Assembly: GCA_017997315.1 (NCBI GenBank)
Contig: JAGOFF010000110.1
Coordinates: 1 to 7,436 of the forward strand
Source: Clostridia bacterium
GTDB taxonomy: Bacteria; Bacillota; Clostridia; Saccharofermentanales; UBA5734
Length of the DNA stretch: 7,436 nt
Direction of reading: 5' to 3'
The notes beneath the pieces are model-generated. The model ran no database searches. It was not told the origin of the DNA and saw only the letters and a program-made list of their open reading frames with translations. Position 1 is the first letter of the stretch. Every line of letters starts with the position of its first letter. Of this stretch, positions 1-4,563 are shown piece by piece. The position numbers were made by a program, and so were the translations under genes.

Positions 1-281
1 TCGGTCACGACCGGAGAGATGCCTCCGTCCGTGTTCTCCGGGCGCATCCCCTCAAGTCCGAAGACCCGCGGGATCGAAGGGCCGGTCACATCCGCATCCA
101 GCACGCCGACCGACATCCCGCGCCGTTGGCTGAGCACCGCAAGCAGCGAGGTGACCAGGGACTTGCCCACGCCTCCTTTTCCGCTGACGACGGCAATCGT
201 ATGCTTGAACTGATTGAGGGGATTGGGTTCAAGATGGAACGGGTCGGGGTTCTGCTTGGTCTCTGTATGGTGGTCGCTCAT
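1..281 (-). CDS. Mrp/NBP35-family P-loop ATPase, N-terminal part (runs off left edge)
   Basis: The first 93 residues of a ParA/MinD-type ATPase of the Mrp/NBP35 family, whose members bind and transfer Fe-S clusters or help assemble metallocofactors in the cytosol. Visible are the deviant Walker A, SGKGGVGKS at residues 33-41 with the signature lysine K35, and the Walker A' stretch LDADVTGPSIPR at residues 61-72, which is typical of Mrp rather than ParA or MinD. The N-terminal extension (MSDHHTETKQNPDPF) is short, with no DUF59/MIP18 domain and no cysteine cluster. The ATG at 281 is set by an AAGGAG site at 286-291. The gene lies 90 bases after a DUF134 gene on the same strand, a pairing known from many anaerobes, and has its own predicted promoter. 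The CxxC motif expected near the C-terminus would lie outside the window, so the Fe-S scaffold role is inferred. The family call is firm. Confidence 0.93.
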   Translation of the reverse strand, partial: MSDHHTETKQNPDPFHLEPNPLNQFKHTIAVVSGKGGVGKSLVTSLLAVLSQRRGMSVGVLDADVTGPSIPRVFGLEGMRPENTDGGISPVVT

Positions 282-309
282 GGATCTCCTTCCGGGGCAC
301 GGCCATGCG

Positions 310-326
310 GGTCAAGATATGGTCAA
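310..326 (-). repeat. Two TTGACC direct repeats 11 bp apart in the Mrp leader
   Basis: On the minus strand TTGACC occurs at 326-321 and again at 315-310, an 11-bp period, so both copies face the same side of the helix. They lie downstream of the predicted Mrp transcription start (about 340) and upstream of the ribosome binding site. This layout suits a repressor roadblock or a leader element. Two 6-mers can also arise by chance. Confidence 0.3.
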
Positions 327-346
327 ATGCCCATAACTACCCGATT

Positions 347-375
347 ATTGTACGTCCGCCGCCGGAAATCGTCAA
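347..375 (-). promoter_or_regulatory. Sigma-70-type promoter for the Mrp ATPase gene
   Basis: Reading the minus strand, TTGACG (375-370) is followed after exactly 17 bases by TACAAT (352-347). Each hexamer matches consensus at five of six positions. Transcription would start near 340 and give a leader of about 59 bases before the ATG at 281. The -35 box contains the TGA stop codon of the DUF134 gene (372-374). The Mrp gene can therefore be transcribed apart from DUF134 as well as by read-through. This is the best full promoter in the window. Confidence 0.7.
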
Positions 376-884
376 TCCGCAGAGTGGGAATCCGCTTCCC
401 TCCCGCCGCGAAAACGGCATCGACCCCGCGGACACCCCTGCGCGCCGCCCGCAGGCCGGCAGGTCGGGGCAGCGGAACCGCAGCCTGGACATGGGATGTG
501 TCCGTGCGGCTGCAGTCCCATGGATTCGAACGGTTCGGTCCAGGTCCGGCCGCAGGACGGGCAGACGATTGTGCAGAGGTTTTGCGTGAAGTGTCCGCCG
601 TCGATGCGGATCGATTTCCCGAGGATCAGGCTGTCCGCCACTTTTTCCCGCGCGGCGTTCAGGATCCGTTGGAAGGTCGGGCGGGATATTTCCATCCGGG
701 CGGCGCATTCCTCCTGCTCGAGTCCTTCAAGGTCCTTGAGCCGGATCGCCTCGAGTTCCTCGATTTTGAGTACGTTCTCACCCTCCTCCGGAACCGGGCC
801 GTCCCGCCCGGATTCCAGAGACGGGACAAACCGGCTGACGGCCGGCATGCTGTCGATTTTTCGCCATTTGACGGGACGGGCCAT
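372..884 (-). CDS. DUF134 (UPF0251) family HTH regulator-like protein
   Basis: A 170-residue protein of the DUF134/UPF0251 family. It starts with the family hallmark MARPVKWRKI, continues with ENVLKIEELEAIRLKDLEGL (residues 36-55), and then has a helix-turn-helix of sigma-70 region 4 type at about residues 56-84 (core QEECAARMEISRPTFQRIL). After the conserved GKSIRIDGG comes a cysteine-rich C-terminus: C108-x2-C111 and C132-x2-C135 form a probable zinc ribbon, and C104, C142, C151 and C156 may extend it. Members often lie next to Mrp/NBP35 ATPases and NifX/NifB-like genes. Their targets are not established; a metal or Fe-S responsive regulator is an inference. The ATG at 882-884 is preceded by AAAGGAG (892-898) with 7 bases between. 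The gene is divergent from a His-tailed transporter, an obvious candidate target. Confidence 0.9.
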   Translation of the reverse strand: MARPVKWRKIDSMPAVSRFVPSLESGRDGPVPEEGENVLKIEELEAIRLKDLEGLEQEECAARMEISRPTFQRILNAAREKVADSLILGKSIRIDGGHFTQNLCTIVCPSCGRTWTEPFESMGLQPHGHIPCPGCGSAAPTCRPAGGAQGCPRGRCRFRGGREADSHSAD

Positions 885-891
885 ACGGATG

Positions 892-907
892 CTCCTTTAC
901 GAAGGAG
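892..907 (-). promoter_or_regulatory. Hairpin masking the DUF134 ribosome binding site
   Basis: The sequence CTCCTT-TACG-AAGGAG is a perfect 6-bp inverted repeat with a 4-base loop. In the minus-strand transcript the 3' arm is the AAGGAG that serves as Shine-Dalgarno for DUF134, and the 5' arm is an exact anti-Shine-Dalgarno, so the fold would hide the site. It lies within the predicted 40-base leader. It could limit or regulate translation, or be a DNA-level operator. The repeat is seen directly; the function is inferred. Confidence 0.45.
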
Positions 908-930
908 AAAAGATTCGCGAGTCCGGCATC

Positions 931-939
931 ATTGTACCA
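931..939 (-). promoter_or_regulatory. Extended -10 promoter for the DUF134 gene
   Basis: The minus strand carries TGGTACAAT, an extended -10 (TGn plus a five-of-six match to TATAAT). No good -35 is found at 17 bp; TTCAAT at 19 bp is weak. Transcription would start near 924, about 40 bases before the ATG. It is the only -10-like element suitably placed for this gene. Confidence 0.45.
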
Positions 940-968
940 CTGGCCTGTGTCGGCGATTGAAGATCGGC

Positions 969-988
969 TGCGGACACCGTTTTCCGCA
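969..988. promoter_or_regulatory. Inverted repeat TGCGG-N10-CCGCA in the divergent region
   Basis: A perfect 5-bp inverted repeat with a 10-base spacer lies between the divergent DUF134 and transporter genes. It overlaps where the -35 of the transporter promoter should be (about 981-986) and is upstream of the DUF134 promoter. Position and spacing suit a dimeric regulator, but a 5-bp arm in GC-rich DNA can easily be chance. Confidence 0.2.
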
Positions 989-1003
989 CCGGTTCACAGG
1001 GCG

Positions 1004-1009
1004 TATAGT
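1004..1009 (+). promoter_or_regulatory. -10 box (TATAGT) of a possibly leaderless transporter transcript
   Basis: TATAGT matches the -10 consensus at five of six positions and ends only 7 bases before the ATG at 1017, so transcription would start at or next to the start codon. The -35 region (about 981-986, TTTCCG) is weak. There is no Shine-Dalgarno in front of this ATG, consistent with a leaderless mRNA. An undetected upstream promoter is the alternative. Confidence 0.4.
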
Positions 1010-1016
1010 GTATGTC

Positions 1017-2072
1017 ATGAACGACAGGAACAAAGCCGCGATCCGGATGGCGGTTCTGGCCGCTTGCCTTTACGGTGTCAGTGCACCCTTCTCGAAGATT
1101 CTGCTGATCCGGATCCCTCCCACACTGATGGCCGCGCTGCTGTATCTCGGCGCAGGGACCGGCATGCTGGTCCTCCGAACCCTCCGACAACTCGGAACGC
1201 CGCGGCGGAGTGAAGCCCGCCTTTCCAGGAAGGACCTGCCCTGCACCGCTGCCATGGTCCTGCTCGACATCCTGGCACCCATCCTCCTGATGCTCGGGCT
1301 GTCGTTGGCCTCCGCGGAGAGCACCGCTCTGCTGAACAATTTTGAGATCGTCACCACTTCTCTGATCGCTCTGGCCGTGTTCAATGAAGCCATCGGGAAG
1401 AGAATGTGGCTGGCGATCCTGCTGATCACGGCGGCAAGCATCCTCCTGTCGATCGAGACGATCGGCCGGTTCAGGCTTTCCACAGGTTCCGTCCTGGTCC
1501 TGCTTGCCGGCATCTGCTGGGGATTCGAGAACAACTGCACCCGGATGCTGTCGATGAAGGACCCTCTGCAGATCGTGATGATCAAGGGACTGGGTTCCGG
1601 CTTCGGCGCCCTGCTGATCGCGCTTGCAGCAGATGATCTGCGGGGCGGCGCCCTCTATGTCGTTCTGGCCCTGCTGCTGGGAAGCCTTTCCTACGGATTC
1701 AGCATCTTCTTCTACATCCGGGCGCAACGGGAACTGGGGGCTGCGAGAACCAGCGCCTATTATGCCGTCGCACCGTTCGTCGGGGTCCTTGTATCCTGGC
1801 TGCTGTTCCGGGAAAGGATCACTTCACAGTTTCTCGCCGCGCTGGCCGTCATGGCGATCGGCACCTGGCTCGCCGTATCGGAGAAACACGTGCATACCCA
1901 TCGTCACGCGGAACTCGGGCATGAGCATATGCACAACCATCAGGACGGGCATCACATGCACTCCCACGAACCCTCAGTCGAGGGAGAACACTGTCACGAA
2001 CACACCCATCCGGAGTTGTCCCACAGGCATCCCCATACGCCCGACCTGCATCACAGGCATACCCACCGGTAA
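1017..2072 (+). CDS. EamA/DMT-family transporter with histidine-rich C-terminal tail
   Basis: A 351-residue inner-membrane protein with about ten hydrophobic segments (roughly residues 11-30, 36-54, 76-98, 100-120, 131-147, 155-172, 184-204, 211-234, 243-264 and 270-287), the two five-helix EamA repeats of the drug/metabolite transporter superfamily. Landmarks include ACLYGVSAPFSK in helix 1, the ALLNNFEIV stretch, GICWGFENN opening the second repeat, and GAARTSAYYAVAPFVGVL in helix 9. From residue 291 to the end, 23 of 61 residues are histidine, mostly in HxH steps, ending PHTPDLHHRHTHR. Such tails bind Ni, Co, Zn or Cu, and similar tails occur in other EamA proteins. The substrate is unknown; metal export or metal-gated transport is an inference. 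The ATG at 1017 is chosen because helix 1 follows directly. It has no Shine-Dalgarno, and GTG at 1008 or ATG at 1047 are alternatives. It is divergent from DUF134. Confidence 0.9.
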   Translation: MNDRNKAAIRMAVLAACLYGVSAPFSKILLIRIPPTLMAALLYLGAGTGMLVLRTLRQLGTPRRSEARLSRKDLPCTAAMVLLDILAPILLMLGLSLASAESTALLNNFEIVTTSLIALAVFNEAIGKRMWLAILLITAASILLSIETIGRFRLSTGSVLVLLAGICWGFENNCTRMLSMKDPLQIVMIKGLGSGFGALLIALAADDLRGGALYVVLALLLGSLSYGFSIFFYIRAQRELGAARTSAYYAVAPFVGVLVSWLLFRERITSQFLAALAVMAIGTWLAVSEKHVHTHRHAELGHEHMHNHQDGHHMHSHEPSVEGEHCHEHTHPELSHRHPHTPDLHHRHTHR

Positions 2073-2089
2073 GCCCGGAAGGTCTGCCT

Positions 2090-2102
2090 CGGACGCTGTC
2101 CG
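2090..2102. other. Small hairpin in the 55-bp convergent gap
   Basis: CGGAC-GCT-GTCCG is a perfect 5-bp hairpin between the stop of the transporter (2072) and the stop of the convergent minus-strand gene (2128). No T-run follows on either strand, so it is not a standard intrinsic terminator. It is the only structure I see in this gap and may be incidental. Confidence 0.2.
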
Positions 2103-2127
2103 CCCGGAACCGCCCGGCCTGGACGGC

Positions 2128-2895
2128 TCAGATTCCCATCGTCTCCGCCGTCCGCACATAAAGCCGGAACCGGCCGGCCTTGCCGTCCACCCGGACCCGA
2201 CCGGCCGACAGCAGCACGTTGATCGCTCGCTGCGCCTCCCAAAGCCGCATCCCGGCGGCCGCTGCGAAATCCTGCGAGCGGAACGGAGCCGGCAGACCGG
2301 GCGGCATCAGGAGGTCCAGTCCCTCGGGCAGCCTCACGCGGACCGCATCCGCCACCGCGGACGGGACCCGGTCGAACCGCGTCGAACCACGCTTGCGGTC
2401 CGCGCTCCACCCGTTGAGCAGCCGGTATTCGTCCATGTCGATCATCAGGACCAGGAAAGACAGCCGCGGGTCCTGGAGATAGGGCTTGATCCAGACCAGC
2501 TCCCGAAAGATTTCGGAAGGCCGGCCTGTCTTGGGGGACTTCCGCCGCCGGGTGAGCTCCCCGGTCGTTTCGTCGATCCACTGAAGCCACTTCACCCGGG
2601 GGACGGGGTAGACGACCGTTACCGGATACGTCGGCAGAAACGCGTCCAGTTTGGCGCGCAGCTTGGAAAATCCTGCGGTCTGGATCTCGAGGATGCCGTC
2701 CGGTCTGCAGATGTCCGCAAAGTGGCTGCCGACGCGGACCTCGTGCAGGGCCTCGTCCGGCTCGAGGAAGTGCTTCAGGATCGCATGCAGGGTTTTTTCG
2801 CCCAGCGTGCCGATGCCCGTGCGGGGGCGTTCAACGCCGACCACACGGGCACGCGCGCATTCGAAGGCTTCGTTGTCGTACAAATCAACGCACAA
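2128..2895 (-). CDS. Uncharacterised PD-(D/E)XK-like protein with C-terminal winged-helix-like region
   Basis: A 255-residue soluble protein with no signal peptide or membrane segment. The N-terminal half reads like a restriction-endonuclease fold: helix with E33 (GIGTLGEKTLHAIL), then HEVRVGSHFADI with D61, then GILEIQTAGF with E70-x-Q72, i.e. the D...E-x-K pattern with Gln in place of Lys. Other marked blocks are TVVYPVPRVKWLQWID (93-108), RRKSPKTGRPSEIFRELV (117-134) and NGWSADRKRGSTRFDRVP (161-178). Residues 205-250 look like a winged helix (RSQDFAAAAGMRLWEAQRAINVLLSAGRV). From memory it resembles an uncharacterised clostridial family (DUF8091); not searched. Nuclease activity is a hypothesis. 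The start is uncertain: TTG at 2895 fits a GAGGG site 11 bases upstream, and a second TTG at 2883 is possible. It begins 16 bases after the AIM24 stop, so the two are probably co-transcribed. Confidence 0.8.
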   Translation of the reverse strand: MCVDLYDNEAFECARARVVGVERPRTGIGTLGEKTLHAILKHFLEPDEALHEVRVGSHFADICRPDGILEIQTAGFSKLRAKLDAFLPTYPVTVVYPVPRVKWLQWIDETTGELTRRRKSPKTGRPSEIFRELVWIKPYLQDPRLSFLVLMIDMDEYRLLNGWSADRKRGSTRFDRVPSAVADAVRVRLPEGLDLLMPPGLPAPFRSQDFAAAAGMRLWEAQRAINVLLSAGRVRVDGKAGRFRLYVRTAETMGI

Positions 2896-2911
2896 GTCGG
2901 ACAGATCCCTC

Positions 2912-3787
2912 TCAGTTGGAACTCTTGGGCAGGAACGGGATCAGCTGCTTGGCGAATCCGGGCATCGTCATGGTCTGGAGCCAGACTTTTCCGGGGCCGG
3001 TCAGCGTCGTCAGGAACAATCCCTCGCCGCCGAACAGCACGTTCTTGAACCCTTTGACCATCTGGGCCTGGTACTGGACGGTCTCCTCGTACGCCGCGAC
3101 GTTGCCGGTGTCGACCTTGATGGTCTCGCCGGGCGCGAGCACGCGCTCCCGGAGGCTGCCGTCGATCTCGAGGAAAGCCAGTCCCGCACCGACCATGCGC
3201 TGGAGCACGAAGCCCTCGCCGCCGAACAGGCCGGCGCCGAGGCCGCGGACCACATGCGCGCTCAGGGACACGCTCGGCTGGGCGCACAGGAAGGCGCCGC
3301 GCTGCGCGATGATCCCGCGGCCGCCTACGTCGATCGCGACGATGTGTCCGGGAAAGGTGCTGGCGATGACGATCTCCTGGTCCGGGAGGGACGACATGTA
3401 GGTCGCCATGAACAGCGACTCCCCGCTGAACATGCGGCCGAGTCCCTTCATGAGTCCGCCCTGCATGTTGGTCGTCATAGTGATCCCGTTGTCCATCCAG
3501 ACCATGCCGCCGGACTGGGTGAAGATGCTCTCGCCCGGGTTGAGCCGGATCGACACCGCAGGCATGTTGTCGCCGAAGATCTCGTAGCGCAGCGGACCGG
3601 GGGCGGCGTAAGCCGCGGGCGCAGGCTGCTGATAGACTGGCGGCGGGGCGGACTGCTGGTACGCGGGTTGAGGGGAGGGCTGCTGGTAGACCGGCTGAGG
3701 CGCGGGCTGCGCGGTCAGGGAGTTGCCGCAGCGGTTGCAGAATCTGGCGTTGTCGGGCATGGCGTTGCCGCACTTGGAGCAGATCAT
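2912..3787 (-). CDS. AIM24-family (TIGR00266) protein with N-terminal zinc ribbon
   Basis: A 291-residue cytosolic protein in three parts. Residues 1-21 are a zinc ribbon, C3-x2-C6 and C17-x2-C20 (MICSKCGNAMPDNARFCNRCG). Residues 27-64 are a Pro/Gln/Tyr-rich linker with three 9-residue repeats. Residues 66-291 are the AIM24 beta-sandwich domain, glycine-rich throughout, with the block FGGEG occurring twice (188-192 and 252-256) as expected for its internally repeated fold, and ending VWLQTMTMPGFAKQLIPFLP. AIM24 proteins are widespread in bacteria; the yeast relative affects mitochondrial inner-membrane organisation, and the bacterial role is unknown. The ATG at 3787 follows a GGAGG site at 3796-3800 with an 8-base gap, and the zinc ribbon begins at residue 3, supporting this start. 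The -10 of its promoter overlaps the stop of the upstream phosphatase gene. Confidence 0.9.
   Translation of the reverse strand: MICSKCGNAMPDNARFCNRCGNSLTAQPAPQPVYQQPSPQPAYQQSAPPPVYQQPAPAAYAAPGPLRYEIFGDNMPAVSIRLNPGESIFTQSGGMVWMDNGITMTTNMQGGLMKGLGRMFSGESLFMATYMSSLPDQEIVIASTFPGHIVAIDVGGRGIIAQRGAFLCAQPSVSLSAHVVRGLGAGLFGGEGFVLQRMVGAGLAFLEIDGSLRERVLAPGETIKVDTGNVAAYEETVQYQAQMVKGFKNVLFGGEGLFLTTLTGPGKVWLQTMTMPGFAKQLIPFLPKSSN
3617..3697 (-). repeat. Three 27-base tandem repeats encoding Q-P-x-Y-Q-Q-P-x-P units
   Basis: Within the AIM24 gene, residues 31-57 are three consecutive 9-residue units: QPVYQQPSP, QPAYQQSAP and PPVYQQPAP, with YQQ at residues 34, 43 and 52. The DNA copies are diverged at synonymous positions, so this is an old repeat, not a recent slippage. 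It forms a flexible linker between the zinc ribbon and the AIM24 domain; repeat number may vary between strains. Confidence 0.75.
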
Positions 3788-3827
3788 CGTTGCATCCTCC
3801 ACTAAAATAAAAAATCGGGACTCTTTC

Positions 3828-3833
3828 ATTATA
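3828..3833 (-). promoter_or_regulatory. Perfect TATAAT -10 box for the AIM24 gene
   Basis: The minus strand reads TATAAT, a perfect -10, about 40 bases before the AIM24 ATG. The TAA inside it is the stop codon of the phosphatase gene (3829-3831). No convincing -35 lies 16-18 bases upstream, so strength is uncertain. The following leader is A/T-rich, unlike the surrounding sequence, which supports a real intergenic control region. Confidence 0.45.
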
Positions 3834-4473
3834 CCCGGTTGCCGGATCCCTGCCGCGCGTCCTCCACGGACAGATGGGAGTAATCGTTGAACATATGCAG
3901 GTGGACCGGTTTCCCTGCCTCCTCGGCTCGGATCCAGGTCACCGACGTGTTCATCAGCGGGGAACCGAGCTGGAACCGTTTCACCTGCGGGATCCCGAGC
4001 AGACCGCAGACGATGCACCGGATGACGCCGCCGTGCACCACAACCACGGCCGGATCCGATCCGTCCTCCAGGATCCGGTCGATCGCCGGCCGGCACCGTG
4101 CCCAGACGGCCGCCCCGTTTTCACCGCCCGGATACGGGAGGTCCTCCTCGTGGCGGAGCCAGGCCGCGTACTCCTCCGGCCAGGCGGACCAGCCCCGGAG
4201 CGGCACGTCCCCCATGTCGATCTCACGCAGCGCGGAATCGGATTCCCGCGCGCATCCGCAGGCCGCCCGCAGGACATCCGCTGTCTCCACCGCGCGGCGC
4301 AGGTCGCTGGACAGGATCCGCGCCGGATGCAGCGCCGCCAGCCGCAGAGCAAGCGCCTGCGCCTGCCTCCGCCCGCGTTCCGTCAGCGGGGGATCCGGCC
4401 TCCCGATGCTTGTGTCCATCCAGTGGAGCGATTCCCGCTCCACCTCGCCGTGGCGGATCAGCAGCAGATCCAT
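3829..4473 (-). CDS. Histidine phosphatase (phosphoglycerate-mutase-like) family protein
   Basis: A 214-residue cytosolic phosphomonoesterase-type enzyme. The catalytic RHG motif is at the N-terminus (LLLIRHGE, R7 and phospho-accepting H8). It is followed by PPLTERGRRQAQALALRL (28-45), SSDLRRAVETADVL with R59 (55-68), the probable acid E84 in LREIDMG, YPGGENG (114-120), and the second histidine H147 in VVVVHGGVIR. All core residues of the family are present and the length is normal. The CobC (alpha-ribazole phosphatase), GpmB-like and PhoE subgroups share this layout; I cannot choose a substrate, and no cobalamin gene is visible nearby. The ATG at 4473 is chosen over upstream Met codons because of a strong AGGAGGTG at 4478-4485, 4 bases before it, and because RHG then falls at residues 7-9. 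It is the first gene of the minus-strand run with AIM24 and the nuclease-like gene. Confidence 0.93.
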   Translation of the reverse strand: MDLLLIRHGEVERESLHWMDTSIGRPDPPLTERGRRQAQALALRLAALHPARILSSDLRRAVETADVLRAACGCARESDSALREIDMGDVPLRGWSAWPEEYAAWLRHEEDLPYPGGENGAAVWARCRPAIDRILEDGSDPAVVVVHGGVIRCIVCGLLGIPQVKRFQLGSPLMNTSVTWIRAEEAGKPVHLHMFNDYSHLSVEDARQGSGNRV

Positions 4474-4501
4474 GGGGCACCTCCTGTCGATGTATGCGTC
4501 C

Positions 4502-4510
4502 ATCATACCA
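4502..4510 (-). promoter_or_regulatory. Extended -10 promoter for the phosphatase gene
   Basis: The minus strand reads TGGTATGAT, an extended -10 with a five-of-six match, about 29 bases before the phosphatase ATG. The -35 is poor. It faces away from the lipoprotein promoter in the 90-bp divergent gap, so the two transcripts would start back to back. Confidence 0.45.
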
Positions 4511-4535
4511 TCCGCACGACTTTATACGGCCGGAC

Positions 4536-4541
4536 TATAAT
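4536..4541 (+). promoter_or_regulatory. Perfect TATAAT -10 box for the lipoprotein gene
   Basis: TATAAT lies 22 bases before the ATG at 4564, giving a short leader that contains the AGGGGGTG ribosome binding site (4551-4558). No good -35 is seen at 16-18 bases. The placement relative to the gene start is what supports it. Confidence 0.5.
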
Positions 4542-4563
4542 AGGCATAAAAGGGGGTGCCGCC

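Noticed and set aside
126..1016. Long plus-strand open frame continuous with the transporter gene, upstream of its ATG
   Set aside because: It runs antisense through DUF134 and Mrp, which have clear family matches and ribosome binding sites. Its translation is Arg/Pro-rich with no domain, and membrane helix 1 begins just after the ATG at 1017.
897..1727. Minus-strand open frame antisense to the transporter
   Set aside because: Gln/Asp/Gly-rich shadow translation with no recognisable domain. The plus strand encodes a clear ten-helix transporter.
1887..2069. CAT/CAC-rich stretch as a nucleotide repeat array
   Set aside because: Codons vary between CAT and CAC and spacing is irregular. It is simply the coding sequence of the histidine-rich tail, not a DNA repeat or CRISPR.
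2073..2127. Bidirectional intrinsic terminator between the convergent genes
   Set aside because: Only a 5-bp hairpin (2090-2102) is present and neither strand has a following T-run.
3788..4096. Upstream extension of the AIM24 frame
   Set aside because: It lies over the phosphatase gene in another frame. The zinc ribbon starts at residue 3 from the ATG at 3787, which has a good GGAGG site.
4522..4540. TTATA-N9-TATAA inverted repeat as an operator between the lipoprotein and phosphatase genes
   Set aside because: The arms are just the two AT-rich promoter-like patches, and the CGGCCG palindrome between them is not centred on the repeat.
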